A stretch of 64,000 nt of DNA from Streptomyces sp. NBC_00289 (GTDB lineage Bacteria; Actinomycetota; Actinomycetes; Streptomycetales; Streptomycetaceae): NCBI RefSeq assembly GCF_041435115.1, contig NZ_CP108046.1, positions 8,246,001-8,310,000 on the forward strand, given 5' to 3'. Under the pieces are notes generated by a model. It did no database searches and was not told the origin of the DNA. It saw nothing but the letters and a program-made list of their open reading frames with translations. Both the position numbers and the translations under genes were made by a program. This document shows positions 51,448 to 60,369 of the stretch, piece after piece; the first letter of the stretch is position 1; each line of letters begins with the position of its first letter.

Positions 51448-52974
51448 GTGACTTCGCCTGCATCGACGGACAGCGTTCCGCCCCAGCTCAGCGCGGGGCC
51501 GCGCCCCGCACCGGGCCCGGCCGCCGACGAGGGGCTGGCGCGGCGGCTGCGCGCGCTCGCGTGCACCGCGCCGTTGCACGACCTCGACGCCCGCAAGGCC
51601 AACCTCGCGGGCGAGTACACGGTGTACGGCATGGCGGAGGTGGCCCTGTCCGCCATCGACCTGGTCACACTGAACATGGATTTCGACACCGGCGCCGACC
51701 ACGACCAGATCGTCGCCCGGCTCATCCCGCGCATCGCCGCACAGGCCCCGCGGCGGCCCGTGGCCGAGCACGAGCGCGTGGCCCGCTGGGTGCTGGAGAA
51801 CCTCATCAACGTCGGCAGCGTGGACCGCGGATTCCGTGCCGTCTACGGCACGTTCGCGACGGACGGCACCTATGTGCGCCGGGACTACGACTTCAAGCTG
51901 ATCGAGGAGGTGCCGGGCCCCGGCGGCACCGTCTACCTCCGTACGACCGACGAGGCGGTCAACGTCCTGGTGGGCGCCCTCGACACCGACGTCACCAGCG
52001 CGCAGATCGCCGCCGAGGTCAAGCTGGAGGTGCTGATCAGCCGCGGCCGGCTGGCCGACGCCCAACTCGCCGCGGAGCAGGCCCGTTACCGGACCGTGCA
52101 GTACTCCGAGACGCTGCGCCGGGCCCTGGACGCGACCCGGCGCAACGTCCGGGCCGTCGACTGGCTCAACTCGGTGCCCGACATGATCGCCGAGGCCCTC
52201 GACCACGTGGCCGACCGCTACCGCCACGAGAACGCGATCCTCACCAACATCCGCCGGGCCCGCGACGAGTCCGAGGACCCCGAACAGAAGCGGCGCGCGG
52301 CCGAGCTCGTCGACATCGTCAAGGACTGCATCCGGCGCCACACGCAGCTCCAGTCCCGCCTGCTGGAGGCGGGCCCCCTGTTCCGCGCCGAGCAGGACCG
52401 GCAGGCCTTCGCCACGCCCATGACGACCTCGGGGACGGACCTCTACGGCCACCTCTTCGCGCCCGTCCTCCCGCTCCCCCTGGAGGAGGCGGTCCGGGTC
52501 ACCGACGCCTTCTTCGCGCGTGGGACCGGGCTGCGGACCCCCGTGTCCGTCCGGGTCGGCGACCTCGTCGACATCCTCCTGACGCCACCCGTCGAGCGGG
52601 AACACCTCGGCGCCGAGATGCCCGAGCCGGACCTCATCGCCACCCCGGACGACAGCCGGTTCAGCGAGGAGCAGCTCGCGGCGGCGACGGCACTCCTCGA
52701 CCTGCCGGCCGACGCGCCCCGCAGGCTGTCCGGGCTACTGGCCGAGGCCCGCCGTCAGGACCCCGAACTGCCCTATCTGGTGGCCCTGCTGGCCGTCCAC
52801 GCGGCCAGCCCGCCGGTGGGGACCGCCTATCGGCAGGGGGAGCAGAAGCTGCTGTTCGCCGTGGACGACGGCACCGAGCTGGACGATCCCGAGTTCGGCG
52901 GAGCCGACCTCATCGTCGGTACGGCCCTGCTGGACGCGGCGGGGATGGCGGCGGACCGGACGGAGGCCGCGTGA
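51448..52974 (+). CDS. Kleisin-like (MksF/JetA-type) subunit of an SMC-like complex
   Basis: The 508-residue protein starts GTG 51448 (TSPASTDSVPPQLS). After a Pro-rich tail comes a winged-helix region (~35-150: LHDLDARKANLAGEYTVYGMAEVALSAIDLVTLNMDF, VARWVLENLINVGSVDRGFRAVYG). Long helices follow (~195-300: LADAQLAAEQARYRTVQYSETLRRALDATRRNVRAVDW, EALDHVADRYRHENAILTNIRRARDESEDPEQKRRAAEL), then a second helical domain (~330-500). This is the MukF/MksF layout of N-terminal winged helix, coiled neck and C-terminal domain, and gene order with the two downstream genes fits. It probably bridges the two heads of the SMC dimer. The family name is inferred from layout and context, not from a database match. 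Confidence 0.75.
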   Translation: MTSPASTDSVPPQLSAGPRPAPGPAADEGLARRLRALACTAPLHDLDARKANLAGEYTVYGMAEVALSAIDLVTLNMDFDTGADHDQIVARLIPRIAAQAPRRPVAEHERVARWVLENLINVGSVDRGFRAVYGTFATDGTYVRRDYDFKLIEEVPGPGGTVYLRTTDEAVNVLVGALDTDVTSAQIAAEVKLEVLISRGRLADAQLAAEQARYRTVQYSETLRRALDATRRNVRAVDWLNSVPDMIAEALDHVADRYRHENAILTNIRRARDESEDPEQKRRAAELVDIVKDCIRRHTQLQSRLLEAGPLFRAEQDRQAFATPMTTSGTDLYGHLFAPVLPLPLEEAVRVTDAFFARGTGLRTPVSVRVGDLVDILLTPPVEREHLGAEMPEPDLIATPDDSRFSEEQLAAATALLDLPADAPRRLSGLLAEARRQDPELPYLVALLAVHAASPPVGTAYRQGEQKLLFAVDDGTELDDPEFGGADLIVGTALLDAAGMAADRTEAA

Positions 52975-53030
52975 TGTCGTTCGCCGGGGATGGTGACGGA
53001 CCGGGCGGAGGCCGCGTGATGTCGTTCGCC
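52941..53030 (+). repeat. 45-bp tandem repeat across the stop of the kleisin-like gene
   Basis: The unit 52941-52985 and its copy 52986-53030 differ at only three bases. In frame they read GMAADRTEAA-TGA and GMVTDRAEAA-TGA, each followed by the codons for CRSP. So the gene has two in-frame stops 45 bp apart, the last 10 codons having been copied past the first stop. Confidence 0.85.
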
Positions 53031-53146
53031 GGGTGCGGAGCGGCTGCGGGCGGAGCCGCCCGCGCGGTGGTCCGGCGAACGCCATGGCCCCGCGCCCGCC
53101 ACGGAGTTGTCCCGCCCCTCGTCCCCCACACCAAGGAGTCCCCGTC

Positions 53147-54028
53147 GTGAGCGAGCACGTCGACCGGAGCGAGCCGGAGGCCGTCGCCGCGCAGGCGAGC
53201 GCCGCCGTCACCCCCGCCGACGCCGCCGACGCGGCGCGGCTCGTCGCCTTCGGCCTGCAGCCCAAGCTCCAGCCCGCGCGCGACCAGGAGTACCAGGACC
53301 TGCTGCGGCGCTACCGCGAGGAGCCGCCGTTCGCGCGACTCGCGGACGCGGTGGCCGCCGGGCTCGGCCTCGTCGTCCTGGAGGTGTCCCCGCGCGCGGG
53401 GATGGCGGTGACCGCCGCCGAGGACTCGGTGTTCGCCGTCCGGATGGGCGACTACGCGCGGCGCACGTCCGCCGACTCGGGGGACCGGTTCCTGCACGGG
53501 CTGGCCCATCTCGCCGTCGCGGCCATGGCGTTCCCGCGCCCCGAGGACCTGGCCGACGACGGATACATCGGCCGGATCACCGTCAACGGCGTCGACGCCT
53601 TCGTGCGCCAGGCCTGCCGCCGGCTCGAGGAGCGCGCCGAGGTGCGGGGCGAGATCACCGACCCGGCGACCGACGCGCCGGGCCTGGAGACCGCCTGGCG
53701 GATCTGGGCCCGCCGCAGCGCGACCGGCGCCACCAAGGACGCCCGCCGCCTCGCCGGTTCGACGACCGGCATCGTAGGCAAGGCCGCGGTCTTCCTCACC
53801 GACTCCGGATTCCTCCAGCGCACCGGCGACGACAACGGCGGCACGTACCGCACCACGGCCCGCTATCAGCTCCAGGTACGCGACATGGCGGGCACCGCCG
53901 CCATGGCCGAGCTCCTCGAGCTGGGCGTCGTCCCGGTGACGGACGGGACGCCGACCCTGCTGCCCGCCGAGGAGAGAGACGACCTGGAGCTGGTGGCCGA
54001 CGCAGGGCTCCCGTTCCACTCCTCCTGA
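53147..54028 (+). CDS. MksE/JetB-like winged-helix subunit of the SMC-like complex
   Basis: The 293-residue protein starts GTG 53147 with AAGGAG upstream. After a short acidic tail come LVAFGLQPKLQPARDQEYQDLLRRYREEPPFARLADAVAAGLGLVVLEVS (first helical domain), an extended hairpin and FLHGLAHLAVAAMAFPRPEDL, FVRQACRRLEERAEV, GIVGKAAVFLTDSGFLQRTGDDNGGTYRTTARYQLQVRDM (winged helix with wing). The size, acidic character and central location match MukE/MksE proteins, which bind kleisin and DNA. Its name is inferred by context. Confidence 0.7.
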   Translation: MSEHVDRSEPEAVAAQASAAVTPADAADAARLVAFGLQPKLQPARDQEYQDLLRRYREEPPFARLADAVAAGLGLVVLEVSPRAGMAVTAAEDSVFAVRMGDYARRTSADSGDRFLHGLAHLAVAAMAFPRPEDLADDGYIGRITVNGVDAFVRQACRRLEERAEVRGEITDPATDAPGLETAWRIWARRSATGATKDARRLAGSTTGIVGKAAVFLTDSGFLQRTGDDNGGTYRTTARYQLQVRDMAGTAAMAELLELGVVPVTDGTPTLLPAEERDDLELVADAGLPFHSS

Positions 54029-54107
54029 GCCTCCGCCACATCCTCCCGCCCGCCCCCGATCTCCTCCCGAACGTTCCCGACCTGCCGAAGACTTACGAGA
54101 GTCCGCC

Positions 54108-57100
54108 ATGTACGAGCTGTCCCGGGTCCGCCTCTACTCCATCGGTCCCGCCGGTGCGCGCTACGCCGATACCGTGCTTGACCTGCGGGGCGTGGGCGAG
54201 CCCGTGCCCGACCCCGCGCCCACCCAGGCGGAGTTCTTCGCGGACGAGCCCGTCGGCCCGCCCCTGCGGCCCGCCCCCGCCGGCGTGCTCTTCCTGGAGA
54301 ACGGCGGCGGCAAGTCCGTCCTGCTCAAGCTGATCTTCTCCGTGATGCTGCCCGGCCACCGCAACACCCTCGGCGGCGCCAGCTCAGGGGTGCTGCGCAA
54401 GTTCCTGCTCGCCGACGACTGCGGGCACGTGGCGCTGGAGTGGCAGCACGTGCAGACCGGGGAGTGCGTCGTGGTCGGCAAGGCCAGCGAGTGGCGCGGC
54501 CGCCAGGTCTCCACCGACCCGCGGAAGTTCGCCGAGGCCTGGTACTCCTTCCGGCCCGGGCCCGGACTGAGCCTCGACAACCTGCCGGTCGCCGAGTCCA
54601 CCGCCGTACGGCCGCCCGTAGAGGGCCAGTCCGGCGCCCAGGGACGCAGGCGCACCATGAAGGGCTTCCGGGACGCCATCACCGAGGCGGGCAAGGCGTA
54701 CCCACACCTGGAGGTCCACTGGGAGGACATCCACGACCGGTGGATCGAGCACCTCGGCGACCTGGGCCTGGACCCCGAACTCTTCCGCTACCAGCGGGAG
54801 ATGAACGCCGACGAGGGCGAGGCCGCCGGCCTCTTCGCGGTCAAGAAGGACTCCGACTTCACCGACCTGCTGCTGCGCGCGGTCACCGACACCCGCGACA
54901 CCGACGGACTGGCCGACCTGGTCAGCGGGTTCGGCAACAAGCTGGGCCGGCGCGCCGAGCTGATCGCCGAACGGGACTTCACCGCCGGGTCGGTGGACCT
55001 GCTCGGCCGGATCGTGGAGGCCGCCGAGGCGCGCTCCCGGGCGCGTGAGGTCCACGCGGGAGCCGAGCGCCGCACGCGGACGCTGGCCCGCCGGCTCTCC
55101 GCCCGCGGCACGCGGGAGCGCGTGCGGTCCGGCGACCTCGCCCAGCGGGTGACCGCCGCGGCCCACGCCGTGACGCACGCCGAGGGAGGACGCGGGCGCA
55201 GCGCCCTGATCGCCGCCGAACTCGCCTACCGGCACGCCTCGCTGGCCCTGGCCGCGGCGGAGAGGTCGGCGGCCGCGCTGAAGCGTGAACTCGCCGACGC
55301 GCGCACCCTGCACTCCGCCTGGCAGGCCGCCGAGGTCGTGCTCCGCCACCGTGCCGCCGCCGACCGCGTCGCCCGCGTGGCCACCGCCATCCAGGAGGCC
55401 GAGCGGGACGCGGCTCCGGCGCTCGCCGCCCGGTCAAGGGCCGCCGTGGACCTCGTACGGGCCCTGCACGCGGCCGCGGACAGCGCCGAGACCCTCGCCA
55501 ACGAGGGCGAGGAGCGGTCCGCCGCGCTGCAGGAGGTCAGCGAGACCGCGCACCGGGACGCCACCTCCGCCGCCACGGAGGCGCAGCGCGCCCGCAGCGA
55601 GGTCGGACACCTGCGTCAGCGCCTCACGGAGGTCGAGCAGGAGACCGCCGAGGCGGTCCGCGCGGGCTGGCTCGACGACAGCGCGCCCGACGCCGATCCC
55701 GCGCGGGCCGCGCTCGCCGCGAGCGACGCCGAGAAGTCGGCCGTCGCGGCCTGGGACACCGCGCGCGAGGCGTCACGCCGGACGTCCGAACACGCTCGGG
55801 AGGCCGCCTCCGCCGAGTCGCGCGCGGAGCTGACGGCGGCCCGCGCGGCCGACGCGGCCGCCGCCGCCGAGCGGTCCCATGAGGCCGAGCGCCGCCTCGC
55901 CGAGGGTCTGGCGACCGAGGAGCGGCTCGCGGAACTGCTGAGCCTGCCCGGCGCCTCCGGAGCTTCCGGTGCCGGGCGCGCCGGCGTGCCCGCGCCCCGC
56001 GCCGGCAACCCCGTTGACGGTGCCGGGCCCGCAGCCACCGCGAGGACCCCCTCCGGCCGACCCGAGAGCGGGTCCCTCACCCCCGAGGACCTCGACCGCT
56101 TCTCCGACGAACTGCGCGAACTGCTCGACGACGCCGTCTCCCGGGCCGAACGCCAGCTCTTCGACCTGCGCACCGCCGCCGCCGACGACGCCCGGATCCT
56201 CGGCGCGCTCGGCGACGGCGGACTGCTGCCGCCCGGCCCCGACGTACTGGCCACCGTGGAGTTCCTCGGCGAACGCGGCATCCCCGCGCTGCCCGGCTGG
56301 CGCTATCTCGCCCAGGCCGTCGACCCCGTCGACCACGCCCGCGTCCTGGCCGCCCGCCCCGAACTCGTCGACGGCGTGATCATCACGGACCCCGACACCC
56401 ACGCGCGGGCCCGGGAGGCGCTGAGCGACGCCGCACTGCTGCCGCGCTCCGCCGTGGCGGTCGGCACCGCCGCCGCCCTGCTCGCACCGACAGCGGCTCC
56501 CGGCTCCCCCGACGGCCGCCACGCCGACGTGTTCCTCGTGCCGCCGAACCCCGCCATGCACGACGAGCACGCCGCCGACGAGGAACGGCAGGCGCTGCGC
56601 GCCCGGGCGGGCGCCCGGGACGAGGAGATCCGGGCACTCGCGGCCCGGCTCGGCAAGGACCGGGAGCTGGCGGCGCGGCTCTCCTCCTGGCGTACCGGCT
56701 GTCCCGCGGGGCGGCTCGTCGAGCTGGCGCAGGCCGCCCGGGAGACGCGCGCGTTCACCGAGGAGGCCGAGGCCGAGCTGGTCGAGGCACGGACCGTGCG
56801 GATCGAGGCCGACGAGGCGGCCGCCGAGGCCGCCCAGGTCCGCGACGAACGGCAGGAGGCCGCGCAGAAGGCCCGGCGCGCCGCCGACGCCCTCGCCGGG
56901 CTCGCCTTCCGGCTGCGCGAACGGGCCGGCTGGCAGGTCAAGTTGCGCGAACTGGCCGACGAGGCGGCCGAGTCGGAGGCCAGGGCCCAGGCCTGTCTGG
57001 AGCGGGCCCGGGCCGCCGACGAGGACCGGCGGGCCGCCCAGCGCGCCGGTGACGACGCCCGCCGTACCGCCCGCGCCCTGCGCGCCGAGCGCTCCGAGAT

Positions 57101-58802
57101 CGCGGGCGCCCCCGACGACGTGCCGAAGGACGACGCCGGGGCCCCGAGGTCGTCGCTGCCCGCCCTCCGCGAGGCCTACCGGGCCGCCTCCCAGCTGTAC
57201 GAGAAGGTCGGTGTGGGCGCCGATCTGCGCGCCGAGCAGGCCCGTGCCGAGAGCGACGAGAGCGCGGCGCTCGCCGAACTGGACCGGTTGAGCAACAAGG
57301 TCCGCACGCGCGCGGGCCAGCTTCTCGAGTCGCCCGACGGCTCGGACGGACCTTCCCGGCAGGCCGCCGTGGCCCGCGCCGACGAGCTGGTCCAGCTTCT
57401 GGAGACGCGGATGTCCGGAGCCAGCGAGCAGCTCGGCCGGCTGCGCGCCGAGGCCGAACGGCACGCGCCCGAGGACGGCGAGGCGCACACCGAGCTGTCC
57501 GAGGACATGCTGCCGCGCGACGCCGAACACGCCCAGGCGCTGTTGCGCACCGCGACCACCGAACTCGCCTCCCGCACCGAGGCGTTGAGCGGAGCCCGGG
57601 CGGCGCACGCGGAACTCCTGGAAGCCCATCGCGCCGCCGAGGACGCGGCCGGCGGTTTCGACGAGATCGCCGCGATGCTCCGTGACCTGCTGCGCGAGCA
57701 CACCACCGAGGAGGAGCAGGACGAGCCGGAGCCGTACCCCGGGACCCCGGAGGAGGCCCGGCAGGCCGCCGCCGAGACCCGCCGCTCCCTGCGCGGCTGC
57801 GCCGCCGACCTCTCGGCCGCCGAGGCGGCCGTACGCGAGGCGAGCGACATCCTCGTCCGGCACGCCAACTCCACGCGCTACGAGCAGGTGCGCACACCCG
57901 CCCGGCAGCAGATCCGTGAGCTGCCGGCGTCCGCGCTGCCCGAGCACGCCCAGAAGTGGGCCGACGCCTTCGCGCCCAGGCTCCGCGTCCTCACCGACGA
58001 GCTGGCGCAGCTGGAGCGCAACCGGGACTCGATCGTGGACCGGCTGCGGGGACTGGTCGAGTCGGCCCTCGCCACCCTGCGCTCCGCCCAGCGGCTGTCC
58101 CGCCTGCCCGAGGGCCTCGGCGAGTGGTCCGGTCAGGAGTTCCTGCGCATCCGGTTCGAGGAGCCCGACCAGGCCGTCCTCACCGAGCGGCTCGGCGAGG
58201 TCATCGACGAGGCCACCCGGGCGGCCGTCAGGAAGAACTCCGACCTGCGGCGCGACGGAATGTCGCTGCTGCTGCGCGGGGTCGGCGCGGCCCTCCAGCC
58301 CAAGGGCATCGCCGTCGAGATCCTCAAGCCGGACGCCGTGCTGCGCGCGGAGCGCGTCCCCGTCGGGCAGATGGGCGACGTGTTCTCGGGCGGGCAGCTG
58401 CTCACCGCGGCCATCGCCCTCTACTGCACGATGGCCGCGCTCAGGAGCAACGACCGGGGCCGCGACAGGCACCGGCACGCCGGCACGCTGTTCCTCGACA
58501 ACCCCATCGGACGCGCCAACGCCACCTACCTGCTGGAGCTCCAGCGGGCCGTGTCCGATGCCCTCGGCGTCCAACTCCTCTACACCACGGGCCTGTTCGA
58601 CACGACGGCGCTCGCCGAGTTCCCGCTCGTCATCCGGTTGCGCAACGACGCCGACCTGCGGGCCGGCCTGAAGTACATCAGCGTGGAGGAACACCTCCGG
58701 CCGGGACTGCCTCGGCAGGCCCCGGCCGGAGAAGGCGAAGCGGTACACAGTGAGATCACGGCGACGCGGATGTTCAGGCGGCCCGCGCCGACCACGACAT
58801 GA
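54108..58802 (+). CDS. SMC/MukB-like ATPase (MksB/JetC type) with altered Walker B
   Basis: The 1564-residue protein has an N-terminal ATPase half with Walker A ENGGGKSVLLKL (K69) and a Q-loop-like EWQHVQTG region. Very long Ala/Glu/Arg coiled coils (~300-620 and ~860-1330) flank a Gly/Pro-rich insert (~595-640) and a globular hinge-like domain (~650-830: LATVEFLGERGIPALPGWRYLAQAVDP, ELVDGVIITDPDTHAR). The C-terminal head has signature FSGGQLLTAA (1426-1435) and Walker B GTLFLDNPIGRAN. Here D1464 is followed by Asn, where canonical SMC proteins have the catalytic Glu. The D-loop region and GLFDTTALAEFPLVIRL end the domain. It is 79 bp after the MksE-like gene. The stop is directly next to the stop of the betA-like gene on the other strand. 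No JetD/MksG nuclease gene is in the neighbourhood. Confidence 0.85.
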   Translation: MYELSRVRLYSIGPAGARYADTVLDLRGVGEPVPDPAPTQAEFFADEPVGPPLRPAPAGVLFLENGGGKSVLLKLIFSVMLPGHRNTLGGASSGVLRKFLLADDCGHVALEWQHVQTGECVVVGKASEWRGRQVSTDPRKFAEAWYSFRPGPGLSLDNLPVAESTAVRPPVEGQSGAQGRRRTMKGFRDAITEAGKAYPHLEVHWEDIHDRWIEHLGDLGLDPELFRYQREMNADEGEAAGLFAVKKDSDFTDLLLRAVTDTRDTDGLADLVSGFGNKLGRRAELIAERDFTAGSVDLLGRIVEAAEARSRAREVHAGAERRTRTLARRLSARGTRERVRSGDLAQRVTAAAHAVTHAEGGRGRSALIAAELAYRHASLALAAAERSAAALKRELADARTLHSAWQAAEVVLRHRAAADRVARVATAIQEAERDAAPALAARSRAAVDLVRALHAAADSAETLANEGEERSAALQEVSETAHRDATSAATEAQRARSEVGHLRQRLTEVEQETAEAVRAGWLDDSAPDADPARAALAASDAEKSAVAAWDTAREASRRTSEHAREAASAESRAELTAARAADAAAAAERSHEAERRLAEGLATEERLAELLSLPGASGASGAGRAGVPAPRAGNPVDGAGPAATARTPSGRPESGSLTPEDLDRFSDELRELLDDAVSRAERQLFDLRTAAADDARILGALGDGGLLPPGPDVLATVEFLGERGIPALPGWRYLAQAVDPVDHARVLAARPELVDGVIITDPDTHARAREALSDAALLPRSAVAVGTAAALLAPTAAPGSPDGRHADVFLVPPNPAMHDEHAADEERQALRARAGARDEEIRALAARLGKDRELAARLSSWRTGCPAGRLVELAQAARETRAFTEEAEAELVEARTVRIEADEAAAEAAQVRDERQEAAQKARRAADALAGLAFRLRERAGWQVKLRELADEAAESEARAQACLERARAADEDRRAAQRAGDDARRTARALRAERSEIAGAPDDVPKDDAGAPRSSLPALREAYRAASQLYEKVGVGADLRAEQARAESDESAALAELDRLSNKVRTRAGQLLESPDGSDGPSRQAAVARADELVQLLETRMSGASEQLGRLRAEAERHAPEDGEAHTELSEDMLPRDAEHAQALLRTATTELASRTEALSGARAAHAELLEAHRAAEDAAGGFDEIAAMLRDLLREHTTEEEQDEPEPYPGTPEEARQAAAETRRSLRGCAADLSAAEAAVREASDILVRHANSTRYEQVRTPARQQIRELPASALPEHAQKWADAFAPRLRVLTDELAQLERNRDSIVDRLRGLVESALATLRSAQRLSRLPEGLGEWSGQEFLRIRFEEPDQAVLTERLGEVIDEATRAAVRKNSDLRRDGMSLLLRGVGAALQPKGIAVEILKPDAVLRAERVPVGQMGDVFSGGQLLTAAIALYCTMAALRSNDRGRDRHRHAGTLFLDNPIGRANATYLLELQRAVSDALGVQLLYTTGLFDTTALAEFPLVIRLRNDADLRAGLKYISVEEHLRPGLPRQAPAGEGEAVHSEITATRMFRRPAPTTT

Positions 58803-60353
58803 TCAGGCGTCCTCCTTCAGCAGGTCCGCGCACTTCTCGCCGATCATCATCGTCGTGATGCACGGATTGACGGCGACGAGGTCGGGCATCACCGAACCGT
58901 CGGCCACCCGCAGACCCTCGACCCCCTTGACCCGCAGCCGCGCGTCGAGCGGGGCCGAGGCGTCGTCGTCCGCGCCCATCTTCACGGTGCAGGACGGGTG
59001 GTAGACGGTGTTGTGGGTCTTGTGGATGTAGTCGAGCAGTTCGTCGTCGCTGCGCACGTCCGGCCCCGGAGCCAGTTCCGCGCCCGCCCAGCCGCTCAAC
59101 GCGGGCTGTGACGCGATGTCGCGGGCCAGCCTGAGACCGAAGGTCATCACGCGTACGTCGTGCTCGTGCGTGAAGTACCGCGGGTCGACCATCGGCTTGT
59201 CCCGGTAGTCCCGGGTGCGCAGCCGCACCGTCCCCCGTGACTTCGCGCCCGTCACGTTGGGCGTGAGGCAGAACGCGTTCTCGGACGTGGGATAGCCGTG
59301 CCGGGCGGTGTTCATGTCGAAGGGCACGGAGCCGTAGTGGAACATCAGGTCGGGCCGGTCCAGGCCCGGTTCGGTGTCGTAGAAGATGCCCGCCTCCCAC
59401 CACTGGCTGGACGAGGTGGTCATGGGCTGTTTGGCGTCCCACATGATGACGCCCTCGGGGTGGTCCTGGAGATTCCCGCCCACGCCCGCCGAGTCGACCA
59501 CGACCTCGACGCCGGTCTCGCGCAGGTGCGCGGCCGGTCCGATGCCCGAGAGCATCAGCAGCTTGGGGGAGTCGATCGCGCCGCAGGAGACGATCACCTC
59601 GCGCCGCGCCCGTACCGTCCGGGTGTGGATCAGGTCCGGGTCCAGGTACTCGGCGCCCACGCAGCGCCGCCCGTCGAGCACCAGCTTCTTGGCCCGCACC
59701 CCCGTGCGTACCTCCAGGTTCGGCCGCTTGCCCAGGACCGGGTGCAGGTACGCGACCGAGGACGACTGGCGGATGTTGTTCTCGTCGGAGTTGATCTGGA
59801 ACCAGTTGGCACCCCGCACCACCGTCCGTCCCGTGTTGAACGGGGTGGTCGGGATCCCTGCCTGCGCACATGCCTCCAGCAGGGCCGCGCCGCACGGGTC
59901 GTCGCTCTTCAGCGTGCGCAGTTTCACCGGCCCGGTGCGGCCGTGGTGGTCGCCGGGAGCGTCGTTGTTCTCCAGCCGCCGGTACAACGGGAAGAGGTCG
60001 GCGGCGCTCCAGCCCGTACAGCCTGCCGCCGCCCAGCCGTCGAGGTCCTCGGCCGGGGCCCAGAACGCGATACAGGAGTTGTGCGAGGAACAGCCGCCCA
60101 GCACCCGGGCGCGGGCGTGGCGCATGAAGCTGTTGCCGCTGGCCTGCGGTTCGACCGGGTAGTCCCAGTCGTAGCCGGATTCCAGCAGACCCATCCAGCG
60201 CTCGAGCTTGAGGACGTCGTCGTCGCCGACGTCGCTCGGACCCGCCTCCAGTACACAGACCGTGACCGCCGGATCCTCCGAGAGACGGGCCGCCACCACG
60301 TTGCCCGCGGTGCCGCCGCCGACCACGACATAGTCGAACTCATCGATGTCCAT
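58803..60353 (-). CDS. betA: GMC-family choline dehydrogenase-like oxidoreductase
   Basis: The 516-residue FAD enzyme has the Rossmann motif YVVVGGGTAGNVVAARLSEDP, the GMC signatures HARARVLGGCSSHNSCIAFW and REVIVSCGAIDSPKLLMLSGIGP, and the C-terminal active-site block HTVYHPSCTVKMG (His) with RVADGSVMPDLVAVNPCITTMMIGEKCADL (Asn-Pro). BetA-type enzymes oxidise choline to betaine aldehyde. Neighbouring betaine-aldehyde dehydrogenase and a permease support choline, but an allied alcohol is possible. It ends directly at the SMC gene stop. Confidence 0.88.
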   Translation of the reverse strand: MDIDEFDYVVVGGGTAGNVVAARLSEDPAVTVCVLEAGPSDVGDDDVLKLERWMGLLESGYDWDYPVEPQASGNSFMRHARARVLGGCSSHNSCIAFWAPAEDLDGWAAAGCTGWSAADLFPLYRRLENNDAPGDHHGRTGPVKLRTLKSDDPCGAALLEACAQAGIPTTPFNTGRTVVRGANWFQINSDENNIRQSSSVAYLHPVLGKRPNLEVRTGVRAKKLVLDGRRCVGAEYLDPDLIHTRTVRARREVIVSCGAIDSPKLLMLSGIGPAAHLRETGVEVVVDSAGVGGNLQDHPEGVIMWDAKQPMTTSSSQWWEAGIFYDTEPGLDRPDLMFHYGSVPFDMNTARHGYPTSENAFCLTPNVTGAKSRGTVRLRTRDYRDKPMVDPRYFTHEHDVRVMTFGLRLARDIASQPALSGWAGAELAPGPDVRSDDELLDYIHKTHNTVYHPSCTVKMGADDDASAPLDARLRVKGVEGLRVADGSVMPDLVAVNPCITTMMIGEKCADLLKEDA

Positions 60354-60369
60354 GAGCTGTTGACCTCCT

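Noticed and set aside
54384..58748. Long minus-strand frames opposite the SMC-like gene (e.g. 55773-58748)
   Set aside because: They are composition shadows of the coiled-coil codons, Leu/Gly/Val-rich and without motif.
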